25,532 bases of DNA, taken from positions 1-25,532 of the forward strand of contig CAKVAL010000024.1 in NCBI GenBank assembly GCA_934725085.1. The letters run 5' to 3'. The notes beneath the pieces were generated by a model, which was given only the letters and a program-made list of their open reading frames with translations, was not told the origin of the DNA and did no database searches. The stretch is from an uncultured Erysipelotrichaceae bacterium (GTDB taxonomy: Bacteria; Bacillota_I; Bacilli_A; Erysipelotrichales; Erysipelotrichaceae). Shown piece after piece: positions 8,113 through 15,993 of this stretch (position 1 is its first letter; every line of letters begins with the position of its first letter). The translations under genes and the position numbers were made by a program.

Positions 8113-10158
8113 TTATTCGCCAGCTTCCCAAGCAGCCTTAGCAGCTTCATATTGTTCTGTAGTTACTAAGTCTTCTTGAAGTTCTAAGCCCTTCCATTTA
8201 TCTTCACAAGTTGCTAAACTGTAAACCTTTGAGAATGGAACTACGTGAGTTACCTTAACACCCATTGTACCAGTTTGCATTGTTGTTGGGATATATAGAG
8301 CGTTAGCTAATAAGTAAGCATCAGCCTTAGCATATGCTTTGTAACGAGCATCTAGATCACCAGTAATAGCATCAGCAGCATCTAGCAATTCTTGATACTT
8401 GTCGAAACCTAATTGAGCCTTGATAGCATCATCTGAACCATATTCATCTGGTGCCATAACTTCATCAGTTAAGCCCATAGCATGCATGTAGTAACCTTCA
8501 ACTGGTGAATAGATGTCACAGAAAGTCTTAGGGTCATTGAAGTCAGGACCCCAACCAGTGAATGTAGAGATATCGAAATCAGCTTCAGCAAAGTTTTCAG
8601 TTACATAAGCGATATTCTTAACAGTATTTTCATCTCTCATAACTAGTTCAACAACAACTCTACCATCAGTATTTGCTTCGATAGATTGCTTCATAGATAG
8701 AGAAGACTTAACAAGTCTATCAGCTGTTTCAATTGTTAGCATATCTAAGTGAATTGGGTTTTCAGCAGTAATTTCGAAACCTAATTCTTCTTCAGCAGCA
8801 TCTAAGTAAGCAAGAGCTTTTTCCTTGCTCAACCATGGCCATTGACCATCTGCTAAGTTAACTGTTTCACCAGTTAATTCAGTATAAGCTTCTTCGATTA
8901 ACTTACCATAAGGAGTACCATCACTTGTAGAAACTAGGTTATAAACACTATTGATGTTTCTGATACAAGCCATAGCAACTTCTGGAGCTTGTGTGCTTTC
9001 TACATAAGCAGGAACATCATATGCAGCCTTAATAGCTAAACGGAAGTTCTTGTTTAAGATAGCAGCTCTTGTACGTTCTTTTGCAGTTTCATCTGTAGCA
9101 TAGTTAGTGTTATCGAAAGTAAGACGATTCATATTGAATACTACACCGAATGCACTTGAGTTAGGTAATGTAGTAGAAGTGTAACCAGCATACTTCTTAG
9201 CTAAAGCTGTATAAACTTCAGGGTTTGTTGAAGGTAAGCTTGCACTAGCATAAGTATTTTGTTCAAAACCTCTAATACCAGAATATGGATCTGAACCATC
9301 ATTGTAGATATAAGTTACTGAATCCAACTTAATGTTATCAGCATCCCAATAGTTTTCATTCTTTGTAATAACTGTCTTTGACTTAGAGTCAGCAGCAGTT
9401 AATACGAAACCACCACAGTATAGGATTGAATCTGGTGTTAATGAACCAAATGAACAAGTGTTAACATCTGGATTACCTAATTCACAACCATCACCCATAG
9501 ATTCCAAGAACTTTTCATTAATTGGATAGAAAGGCATATATTCTACTGAAGTATAGAAATAAGGAGTTGGAGTATCAAGAGTATATTCAACTGTGTAGTC
9601 ATCTAATGCCTTAACACCAACCTTAGCCCAAGCTTCATCTGAATAATCACCATCTTTTGAATAGTCAGCTAAACCTGAAATTACGCTTAAGTTTTGAACT
9701 GTAGCAGACTTGAATTCAGCAACGTGTCTTGCACTTGTTACAAAGTCTTGAGCCTTAACTTCATCGTAAATTTCACCAGAGTTTGTTGACCAGTTAACGC
9801 CTTTTCTTAAATGGAATGTCCATACTGAAGAATCTTCATTATGATCCCAACTTTCAGCGATAGCGCCAACATAGTTACCGAATCTGTCTGTTTCAACAAG
9901 ACCATCAACGAAGTTAACGTTGAATTGAGTATCTTCTTGTAAAGCAGTAGTTACATAGTCTAGTGTATTGATTTCTCTGCTTTCAGGAACAACTAGATTC
10001 TTAGTGTCAGATAGTTTTAATGTAGACAAATCAACAGCGCTTGTATCAAATGTTGGTTGATCTTCGCCATCATCGTCTGTATTATCATTATTCTTACCAC
10101 ATGCAACAAGTGTGAATGCCATAAGAACAGCTAATAATACCATTAATAACTTTTTCAT
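8113..10158 (-). CDS. oppA: Oligopeptide-binding lipoprotein OppA (AmiA-like)
   Basis: Substrate-binding protein (SBP_bac_5 family) that captures peptides outside the cell for OppBCDF. The N-terminus MKKLLMVLLAVLMAFTLVAC is a lipoprotein signal with lipobox LVAC and lipid-modified Cys20. An acidic linker (NNDNTDDDGEDQ) follows, then the binding domain, with typical landmarks such as GLVETDRFGNYVGAIAESW and WTFHLRKGVNW. The 681-residue length is closer to AmiA than to E. coli OppA. I chose the ATG at 10158 because GGGAGG (10166-10171) sits 7 nt upstream. A longer reading from a TTG at 10179 would translate through that SD and place seven extra residues before the signal peptide. It is the first gene of the operon, with a promoter about 50-75 nt upstream. 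Confidence 0.96.
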   Translation of the reverse strand: MKKLLMVLLAVLMAFTLVACGKNNDNTDDDGEDQPTFDTSAVDLSTLKLSDTKNLVVPESREINTLDYVTTALQEDTQFNVNFVDGLVETDRFGNYVGAIAESWDHNEDSSVWTFHLRKGVNWSTNSGEIYDEVKAQDFVTSARHVAEFKSATVQNLSVISGLADYSKDGDYSDEAWAKVGVKALDDYTVEYTLDTPTPYFYTSVEYMPFYPINEKFLESMGDGCELGNPDVNTCSFGSLTPDSILYCGGFVLTAADSKSKTVITKNENYWDADNIKLDSVTYIYNDGSDPYSGIRGFEQNTYASASLPSTNPEVYTALAKKYAGYTSTTLPNSSAFGVVFNMNRLTFDNTNYATDETAKERTRAAILNKNFRLAIKAAYDVPAYVESTQAPEVAMACIRNINSVYNLVSTSDGTPYGKLIEEAYTELTGETVNLADGQWPWLSKEKALAYLDAAEEELGFEITAENPIHLDMLTIETADRLVKSSLSMKQSIEANTDGRVVVELVMRDENTVKNIAYVTENFAEADFDISTFTGWGPDFNDPKTFCDIYSPVEGYYMHAMGLTDEVMAPDEYGSDDAIKAQLGFDKYQELLDAADAITGDLDARYKAYAKADAYLLANALYIPTTMQTGTMGVKVTHVVPFSKVYSLATCEDKWKGLELQEDLVTTEQYEAAKAAWEAGE

Positions 10159-10203
10159 GTTTTTTCCTCCCTTTGCCAATTATTTACATAATTGATAATT
10201 CAA

Positions 10204-10233
10204 ATTTTATAGTAAAAGAAATTGATTATCAAT
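10204..10233 (-). promoter_or_regulatory. Probable oppA promoter with overlapping palindrome
   Basis: On the minus strand TTGATA (10232-10227) and TAAAAT (10209-10204) are separated by 17 nt, a good sigma-A pair. This puts the transcript start near 10197 and gives a 5' leader of about 40 nt before oppA. The perfect palindrome ATTGAT-A-ATCAAT (10221-10233) covers the -35 box and could be an operator, though in such AT-rich DNA it may be chance. Confidence 0.6.
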
Positions 10234-10272
10234 AAAATCACTTACATTTCTTTCAATTTTTATGAAAACTTT

Positions 10273-11154
10273 TTACATTTGTGAAAGCGCTTTTATTTTC
10301 TTCATATCAATTTGCGACAAAACTATCGCTAAAAAGATAATCGCACATCCAAATAATTCCCTAGAGCTAAGGCTTTCATGAAGAATTAGCCAACCGCCCA
10401 AGGCACCAAAGACACTCTCTAAACAAAGAATCAAAGACGCAACAGTTGGATTGATATGTTTTTGACATTCAACCTGTAAAGTAATACAAATACTTGAGCT
10501 GATACATCCTGTAAAGATAATTGGAACCAAAGACGCCTTAACAGCATTAAAATCAACAGGCATCTCAAACATAAGCATTAGAATAGATGACATAATAGCG
10601 CAAACTATATATTGAGTAGTACAGAAGATAATACTATCTAGCTTGTCACTACCTCCATCGATTAATAGGATATGTACCGCAAACAAGAAAGCACACAACA
10701 TTGTCATCAAATCGCCTTTATTGATCGCGAAGTCACCTTTGATACATAAGAAATACAAGCCCACAAACTCAAAGAATACACAAATCCAAGTCTTTAAATT
10801 AGTCTTCTTACCAAGAAAGATTGCCAACACTGGCACAAGAGCTACATAAGTAGAAGTAATAAAACTACTATTAGCAGCTGTTGTATAACGAAGTGCTTCT
10901 TGTTGGACTAAATAGGCAATACATGTAATAATACCCCCAATTATGCCTATCTTGATGGAAAAAGAGTTTTCTTTAATCTTCTTATCTTTCTTAAAAGCCA
11001 ACAAAATAAGCATCATAATCACTGAGAAATAGCTTCTAAAAGAATAGAAAGTAAAAGTACCTAAAGCTTGTCCTCCTAAACTTTGAAAAGAAAATGCTAG
11101 TCCCCAAATAAACGCAATAAATAATAGAACCAAAGAATATTTAAACTGTTTCAT
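10273..11154 (-). CDS. EamA/DMT-superfamily permease, substrate unknown
   Basis: A membrane protein of 293 residues with about ten hydrophobic segments arranged as two EamA repeats. The N-terminal FIWGLAFSFQSLG is characteristic of drug/metabolite transporter family exporters, and the second half carries the ESVFGALGGWLILHESLS segment typical of the repeat. Members export amino acids or other metabolites; the substrate cannot be told from sequence. The ATG at 11154 is preferred over an in-frame GTG at 11160, because a well-formed promoter places the transcript start at about 11155 and there is no Shine-Dalgarno sequence. The mRNA is therefore probably leaderless. It stands alone between the tldE terminator and the oppA promoter. 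Confidence 0.88.
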   Translation of the reverse strand: MKQFKYSLVLLFIAFIWGLAFSFQSLGGQALGTFTFYSFRSYFSVIMMLILLAFKKDKKIKENSFSIKIGIIGGIITCIAYLVQQEALRYTTAANSSFITSTYVALVPVLAIFLGKKTNLKTWICVFFEFVGLYFLCIKGDFAINKGDLMTMLCAFLFAVHILLIDGGSDKLDSIIFCTTQYIVCAIMSSILMLMFEMPVDFNAVKASLVPIIFTGCISSSICITLQVECQKHINPTVASLILCLESVFGALGGWLILHESLSSRELFGCAIIFLAIVLSQIDMKKIKALSQM

Positions 11155-11190
11155 AACCACAATCTTAACATATTAAAAACAGGTTGTTAA
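11155..11190 (-). promoter_or_regulatory. Promoter of the EamA transporter gene, predicted leaderless
   Basis: On the minus strand TTAACA (11190-11185) is followed after 17 nt by TAAGAT (11167-11162), with an upstream TG that makes an extended -10 (TGTTAAGAT). Seven nt later comes ATG (11154). The -35 box falls in the loop and loop-side stem of the tldE terminator hairpin, so the same bases serve both signals. Confidence 0.65.
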
Positions 11191-11197
11191 CCTGTTT
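11175..11197 (-). terminator. Intrinsic terminator after tldE
   Basis: A perfect 9-bp stem (11177-11185 with 11189-11197, 3-nt loop) overlaps the tldE stop codon and is followed on the minus strand by TTTTTAA. The stem contains ACAGG/CCTGT, the same core as the left-edge hairpin. Confidence 0.85.
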
Positions 11198-12458
11198 ATG
11201 AGATATCTAAATCGTTGAAAATAAAATACTTTGGACCCTTATATGATCTTGTAGTAGTTACTTCTTTAGAGAACTTAACATTCTTTAAAGACTTATAAAT
11301 ATTACCAGAAACTGTAAACGATGTAAGTGGTACATACTTCTCTCCATCAAAGTATCTAGCAAGTCTTACCTCACCACCAAAATAACCAGAACTATCTTCC
11401 ATTTGAGGTGAAGAGAAATGTTCAATGATGATATGTGGCTTACTTAAATAATCATAAGACTCATAATTAGTAATTTCAGCTACATTATAATTACCACTTG
11501 GCTTCTTATGCTTCAAGTAATGGCCAAAACGAATATCACCATAGTTATCAACTAATTTACCATCTTTAATAAGTTTCTTAGAACTTAAGGCAACACCATT
11601 ATGATCAAAATAAGAAGACTTGAAACAGCCATCAATATTAGCCTTTAATGTTAAATCAAACTTAGAAGTAATATCATCACCCACGTTATAGTGATTAGTA
11701 TGCATAAAAGTAGACATATAACTTGAATTATCCTTGATAGTATCTACAATCAAATCATTCATCTCGCCCTGTAAAAGAATTGGAATATTCTTATCTAAGT
11801 TACTTGACTTATTCGCAATACTTCTATCCCTTGCCAACAACAACCACTTATCAACAACAGCCGCAATCTCTTTTACATCAAGCTTATTAGATTCATAATA
11901 TTCATATAATTCATATTCCTCATTGCCATTACGCCAAGTAGGAATAATCTCGAATTCAATATTTGTACGCTCACTATATTGTCTAACACCTCTAGAGTTG
12001 ATAAACAAAGTACTTGTCTTAGACACAAAGACTTCAGTTGAATTGATATAACCATCTTCATAAGTATCTGCCTTAATAATAGTCTCGCCAACCTTATTAG
12101 CTACCTTATTCAAGTCAATATCTTTTTTCAAAGGCTTATTTACTTCCTTTTGTTTGCTAGCTAAAGGATAATAAGCATTTAAAGCTTTTTCACCCTTTAA
12201 AACAGCCGCATTAAGCTTTTTATTCAAAGACTTTTCATTATCAGCACTAGTTAATAAAACAGTACTCTTCCCCCTTTTATCCTTAACATCAACATAGACA
12301 TTAATACTGATATTCTCTGTATCTATGGCTCTATTAAGTTCTAGTTTCTTTAAAACATAAAACAATTCACTAGACTTCTTATTCTTAATAATGATTTCAT
12401 AATCAGCAATTGTTTCATTCGCCTTTAAAACTCTTACAATATCTTTTTCATTCATCAT
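11196..12458 (-). CDS. tldE: TldE/PmbA-like subunit of the TldD/TldE metalloprotease
   Basis: A 420-residue protein of the PmbA/TldE half of the TldD-TldE pair. It lacks the HExxxH zinc motif found in its partner and would be the non-catalytic subunit. TldD/TldE heterodimers act as cytoplasmic proteases with a narrow central channel that cut unfolded small peptides; in enterobacteria they mature microcin B17 and degrade CcdA. The family landmarks are modest: the N-terminal half matches the cradle-like domain, and the C-terminus ends in VSGNIYKSLKNVKFSKEVTT, like the PmbA ending. The ATG overlaps the tldD stop by 4 nt (ATGA), so the two subunits are translationally coupled. The gene order tldD-tldE with this overlap supports the assignment. 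The terminator overlaps the stop codon. Confidence 0.87.
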   Translation of the reverse strand: MMNEKDIVRVLKANETIADYEIIIKNKKSSELFYVLKKLELNRAIDTENISINVYVDVKDKRGKSTVLLTSADNEKSLNKKLNAAVLKGEKALNAYYPLASKQKEVNKPLKKDIDLNKVANKVGETIIKADTYEDGYINSTEVFVSKTSTLFINSRGVRQYSERTNIEFEIIPTWRNGNEEYELYEYYESNKLDVKEIAAVVDKWLLLARDRSIANKSSNLDKNIPILLQGEMNDLIVDTIKDNSSYMSTFMHTNHYNVGDDITSKFDLTLKANIDGCFKSSYFDHNGVALSSKKLIKDGKLVDNYGDIRFGHYLKHKKPSGNYNVAEITNYESYDYLSKPHIIIEHFSSPQMEDSSGYFGGEVRLARYFDGEKYVPLTSFTVSGNIYKSLKNVKFSKEVTTTRSYKGPKYFIFNDLDIS

Positions 12459-13831
12459 GATAATTTAGCCTCCGCTTTTAAACATGGACCACCATCTGAG
12501 ACAAAAACCCATTCCTTATGACCCTTGCCACACATTCCTGAACCAATTACTTTTCTTTCGTTTGAAACCATTGAAATAGAACTTAATAAATCAACAACAT
12601 AACCCGAAATAACAACAGGAGCCACTATCTCACCTGTAAACTTACCATCTTTAATTTCCAAGCCATATGATGCAGTACATTGGATTTGCCAGTTCTTTGG
12701 ATCTTCCATACCATTATTTGTTTGACACAAATAATAGCCATGCTTAACTGACTTAATCATTGTCTCTAGATTACTATCACCCTTTTCAAAGAAAGTATTA
12801 GTCATTCTTGTATAAACCTTATGGGTATAAGACTCTCTTCTACCATTACCAGTAGGAACAGTATCAAGTTCCATTGCCGATAAACAATCAGAAATACCAG
12901 TTTGTAATATGCCATCTTTAATAATGCAAGTTGACTTAGCTTCTACGCCATCATCATCAAAGAAATATGAAGCAGCACTCACACAAGACGCAGCGCCATC
13001 ATACATATTCACAAGATCACTGGCTACTCTTTTGCCTACAAAGCCCTTAGCCTTAGCTCTATTCTTAACAAACATATCCATCTCAACACCATGGCCAAAG
13101 GCTTCATGGGCAATAAGGCCTGAAATAGAAGGATCAGTAATGATTTCATACTTACCAGGAACAATTGTCTTAGCATTTAATAATCTTAAGGCAATATCAG
13201 TGCATTCTTCACTTAGTTCTATCAATTCATTTAACGCGTCAGCACTATTAGTATTAGTACCACAAGTATAGTTTTCTTGAATATTATTCTCAACTCTTGT
13301 AACTACACTTAGCATCGCATTACACCAATCATATTTTTGATCAAGGCACTTGTTGTTAGAGATGAAAATCTTAGAAGTTTCTCTTTTTACAAAAGCAGTA
13401 GAAACATTAATGATTCTTTCGTCTTTTTTATGGGTATCATTCTTTAATTTATTCAATAAATCAAAAATTTCCTTATCGCTTAAAGGCTTTTCATCTTCTC
13501 TTAAATAAGATTCTTCATGTTTCTCTTCACTTAACATCTTAATATGGGCAAAATAAGGACTCTTTAATTCTATTGAATTAATTACAGTATCCGCCTTTAA
13601 ACCCTTGATATCATCACAAGAATACTCGCTATAGTGGCCATCCTTATATACTTTAATGACAAAGCCACATTCATTGTCTAAATCATCAATAGAAGAAGTA
13701 CTAGTGCTTACCATGATTCTTTTAGTCTTGATGTAGTTTCCTAAGATACTTACATAATCATAAGAATTAGATAATTCCTTTACTAGTCTTTTTCCATCTT
13801 TGATTCTTGATTTTAAAAAACTATTTAACAT
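12455..13831 (-). CDS. tldD: TldD-like zinc metalloprotease, catalytic subunit
   Basis: The catalytic half of a TldD/TldE protease, 458 residues, like E. coli TldD in length. The zinc motif HEAFGH (H242, E243, H247) is intact, and a C-terminal GMCGKG supplies the likely third ligand Cys434. The C-terminal half is typical (GDSNLETMIKSVKHGYYLCQTNNGMEDP and the APVVISGYVVDLLSSI region). An AGGAGA site lies upstream of the ATG. It follows the DUF4097-like gene by about 20 nt and overlaps tldE. No candidate RiPP precursor or other modification enzyme is visible nearby, so the substrate may be ordinary peptides, perhaps those imported by Opp, or a precursor encoded elsewhere. Confidence 0.93.
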   Translation of the reverse strand: MLNSFLKSRIKDGKRLVKELSNSYDYVSILGNYIKTKRIMVSTSTSSIDDLDNECGFVIKVYKDGHYSEYSCDDIKGLKADTVINSIELKSPYFAHIKMLSEEKHEESYLREDEKPLSDKEIFDLLNKLKNDTHKKDERIINVSTAFVKRETSKIFISNNKCLDQKYDWCNAMLSVVTRVENNIQENYTCGTNTNSADALNELIELSEECTDIALRLLNAKTIVPGKYEIITDPSISGLIAHEAFGHGVEMDMFVKNRAKAKGFVGKRVASDLVNMYDGAASCVSAASYFFDDDGVEAKSTCIIKDGILQTGISDCLSAMELDTVPTGNGRRESYTHKVYTRMTNTFFEKGDSNLETMIKSVKHGYYLCQTNNGMEDPKNWQIQCTASYGLEIKDGKFTGEIVAPVVISGYVVDLLSSISMVSNERKVIGSGMCGKGHKEWVFVSDGGPCLKAEAKLS

Positions 13832-13852
13832 AAAATTTTCTCCTAATGATTA

Positions 13853-14374
13853 TTATAATTCAAAAGTATAATCAATGTTCCCATCACTATTCAGTTTTAA
13901 GAAATTATGAGCTAACTTCCTATCACCCATCCCAGCACACTCAATATGATAATCCTCTTCATTACCTTTGATATTTATAATTATGTCACCTTCTTCACTA
14001 TTGACGGTAATCTGTTCTATCTTAGAACTTTTAATATAAACATCACCTAAAGTAGTGCTGATATTAGAGATAACCCCTGTAACATTATCTAATTCAACAT
14101 CATCACTATTGCCTTTGATATAACCTTCCACAAAGTCAACATCCTTAAGTTCTACATAACTGTTACTAGTGATATCTAAACTATCAAGCTTATCAGATAA
14201 GACTAGTTCTACCCTAGCTTTCTTAAACAAAGACTTCTTAATTTCAGTAATAAATACTGTGTCACCGTCTTCTATTACTTCATACAAATCATCATGGGTA
14301 AGCTTTAAATCTAACGATTCACCAGTTTTGATCAACAAGCTACTCTTATCAAGTTTAATAATTATCTTTTTCAT
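13853..14374 (-). CDS. DUF4097-like beta-repeat protein of unknown function
   Basis: A protein of 173 residues that starts MKKIIIKLDKSSLLIKTGES and consists of short alternating beta segments (LDSLDITSNSYVELKDVDF, YIKGNSDDVELDNVTG and so on). This pattern fits a small right-handed beta-helix of the DUF4097/putative adhesin type. There is no signal peptide or membrane helix, so it is probably cytoplasmic or peripheral. The start at 14374 is chosen because AGGAGG lies 8 nt upstream; a TTG at 14395 would read through that site. It is the first gene of the DUF4097-tldD-tldE group and begins about 26 nt after a terminator, so a nearby promoter or read-through must feed it. The family assignment rests on repeat pattern only. 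Confidence 0.72.
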   Translation of the reverse strand: MKKIIIKLDKSSLLIKTGESLDLKLTHDDLYEVIEDGDTVFITEIKKSLFKKARVELVLSDKLDSLDITSNSYVELKDVDFVEGYIKGNSDDVELDNVTGVISNISTTLGDVYIKSSKIEQITVNSEEGDIIINIKGNEEDYHIECAGMGDRKLAHNFLKLNSDGNIDYTFEL

Positions 14375-14400
14375 AAGGGATCCTCCTAAACTCAATATAC

Positions 14401-14424
14401 TAAAAAACTGTTATTTCTAACAGT
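14401..14424 (-). terminator. Intrinsic terminator after the M42 peptidase gene
   Basis: A 7-bp stem ACTGTTA/TAACAGT (14407-14413 with 14418-14424) with a GAAA tetraloop in the RNA is followed by TTTTTTA. It overlaps the peptidase stop codon. The next gene starts only about 26 nt downstream. Confidence 0.85.
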
Positions 14425-15499
14425 CTTCTAAGTAAGCTTTCAAAACCTTTAAAGTATTATATACACCATCAATATGACTTCTTTCATATCCATGAGAAGC
14501 ATAGACACCAGGCCCAATTAAGCCATGTTTAACATCATAACCAGCACTTAATGTAGCCTCTACATCAGAACCATAATATGGATAAACATCAATGACATAA
14601 TCTGCATCTTCTTTTATTGCGGCCTTAACTAGTTTATCAACAACACTCTTATCATAAGGACCACCTGAGTCTTTAGCACAAATTGAAACTTGGGTTTCGG
14701 TACATTCTAGTCCATCACCCACACAACCCATATCAACAGAGATTGCTTCAGTTACATCATTTGGAATGCATGCACCACCATGTCCTACTTCTTCATAAAC
14801 AGTGATTAAGAAATAAACTTTCTTATTTAACTTAATATTGTTTTCTTTTAAATAAGTCGCAAAAGCTAATAAAGTACCAACAGATAGTTTATCATCTAAG
14901 AATCTAGATTTAATATAGCCACTACTTGTAATATGAGCTCTTGGTTCAACACAAACAAAGTCGCCTACACTAATACCTAATTTCTTAACGTCTTCCTTAC
15001 TGTTGACTCTTTCATCTAAAACGATTTCAACAGTATCAAAAGATCTTTCTTTAGATCTTAAATCCTTATTAACATGACTACTTGCATTTTCTAGTTGGAA
15101 AGTACCCTCGTAGATTTTATTATCTCTTGTATAAACTCTAACATTCTCAGTTTCCACATTAGCTGCAACTAAGCCACCTAAAGGAGATACTAACAATCTA
15201 CCATTAGACTTGATTTGTTTAACCATAGCACCAAGAGTATCACCATGAGCCTCGAATAGGATGACATCTGGGCACGAATCTGGGCACGAATCTGGGCGCG
15301 AATCTGACGGGCACGAATCCGGGCACGAAACTTTTACAAGTACATTACCCTTATTAGACTTCTCACAAACATAACCAAGCTTTGTAAACTCATCTATTAC
15401 CTTATCCGCAATCTTTTCTGTAAAGCCACTTGGTGAATCAACATTCAACAGTTCAATAGCCTTATTAGCAGCTAAATCTGCATATTTTCTATCCAACAT
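14417..15499 (-). CDS. M42-family metallo-aminopeptidase with an inserted repeat
   Basis: Cytoplasmic M42 peptidase (glutamyl aminopeptidase/FrvX/deblocking aminopeptidase group), 360 residues, the usual family size. Metal and catalytic residues are visible: HGDTLG (H85, D87), FLDDK (Asp about 203), VYEEVGHGG (E236, E237), VDMGC (D256) and the final His in YERSHIDG (H342). These imply a two-metal enzyme that forms large TET-like oligomers in known cases. Residues 58-78 are an inserted (SCPD)-type repeat, SCPD-SCPSD-SRPD-SCPD-SCPD, just before the HGD strand. It is encoded by a GC-rich 12-bp repeat. The ATG at 15499 has GAGGAG 7 nt upstream; a GTG at 15505 is less likely. Its SD overlaps the end of the preceding gene. 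Confidence 0.92.
   Translation of the reverse strand: MLDRKYADLAANKAIELLNVDSPSGFTEKIADKVIDEFTKLGYVCEKSNKGNVLVKVSCPDSCPSDSRPDSCPDSCPDVILFEAHGDTLGAMVKQIKSNGRLLVSPLGGLVAANVETENVRVYTRDNKIYEGTFQLENASSHVNKDLRSKERSFDTVEIVLDERVNSKEDVKKLGISVGDFVCVEPRAHITSSGYIKSRFLDDKLSVGTLLAFATYLKENNIKLNKKVYFLITVYEEVGHGGACIPNDVTEAISVDMGCVGDGLECTETQVSICAKDSGGPYDKSVVDKLVKAAIKEDADYVIDVYPYYGSDVEATLSAGYDVKHGLIGPGVYASHGYERSHIDGVYNTLKVLKAYLEDC
15266..15328. repeat. In-frame 12-bp tandem repeat (five units) within the M42 peptidase gene
   Basis: The plus-strand unit is ATCTGGGCACGA. Copies lie at 15266-15277, 15278-15289, 15290-15301 (one A to G change), 15302-15316 (3-nt insertion) and 15317-15328 (one T to C change), 63 bp in total. 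All lengths are multiples of 3, so the frame is kept. The units are much richer in G+C than the surrounding gene and use codons such as TCG, TGC and CCG that are uncommon in this window. Confidence 0.9.
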
Positions 15500-15501
15500 A
15501 A

Positions 15502-15993
15502 TCACTCCTCTTCCTTATTCTTTTCGACATAAACATTATCAACAGTCTTCTTAAAATAGAAACTTAAGATAATCATTAAGATATTAATCAACAAGAATAA
15601 AATAAATTCTATTACATCATTACGGAAGCCTTCCTTAACAACATAAACAATTCCTAAAATAATACTAATGGAATTTAATGTAATCAACAAATTAGTATAA
15701 GTAGGAAACTTATTTAATGACTTATTGATATCTCTATCAGTTAAATATTTATTATAGAAAAATAAAGTATAGATACCTGAATAAATAGATAATAAATCGA
15801 CAATTTGCAAGATATAGACAAACATTAACATTCTATTTATCATCATGCCATAGAAACGATTAAAACCATTAAAGATTACCAACAATAGAAACAAAATCGA
15901 AATTATCAATATTTTGATAAATAAGTTTTTCTTTTCTTCTTTGTTTAAGGCCAAATGATACAAATTATCAAAATTAGACTTATTATTAAACAT
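15502..15993 (-). CDS. Membrane protein of unknown function, four predicted helices
   Basis: I do not recognise this 163-residue protein. It has four hydrophobic stretches (about 24-42, 54-80, 100-119 and 126-147), a charged N-terminus, and a lysine/glutamate-rich tail (VEKNKEEE). It contains no cysteine and no obvious catalytic motif. Its ATG overlaps the abcF stop codon by one base (TAATG), and its own TGA lies 2 nt before the M42 start, so it is embedded in a tightly packed operon and probably translated by re-initiation. No clear Shine-Dalgarno sequence precedes it. It is very rich in Ile, Leu, Asn and Lys. It is likely a real gene, given its length, packing and clean membrane pattern. 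Confidence 0.8.
   Translation of the reverse strand: MFNNKSNFDNLYHLALNKEEKKNLFIKILIISILFLLLVIFNGFNRFYGMMINRMLMFVYILQIVDLLSIYSGIYTLFFYNKYLTDRDINKSLNKFPTYTNLLITLNSISIILGIVYVVKEGFRNDVIEFILFLLINILMIILSFYFKKTVDNVYVEKNKEEE

Noticed and set aside
10159..10179. Longer OppA start at a TTG
   Set aside because: It would translate through the GGGAGG ribosome binding site and place seven residues before a perfect lipoprotein signal peptide.
10213..10252. Terminator after the EamA gene formed by AAAGAAAT and ATTTCTTT arms
   Set aside because: The stem is all A-T rich with bulges and has no clean U-run after it; it overlaps the oppA promoter and is more likely chance.
12909..13271. Plus-strand open frame of 120 codons opposite tldD
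   Set aside because: It is antisense to a well-conserved gene with an intact zinc motif and has no ribosome binding site; likewise for the other open frames opposite oppD, tsaD, the EamA gene and rsmF.
14375..14395. Longer DUF4097 start at a TTG
   Set aside because: It would include the AGGAGG site of the ATG at 14374 in the coding sequence.
15266..15328. Short CRISPR-like array
   Set aside because: Units are 12 bp and directly adjacent with no spacers, and they lie in frame in a coding sequence.
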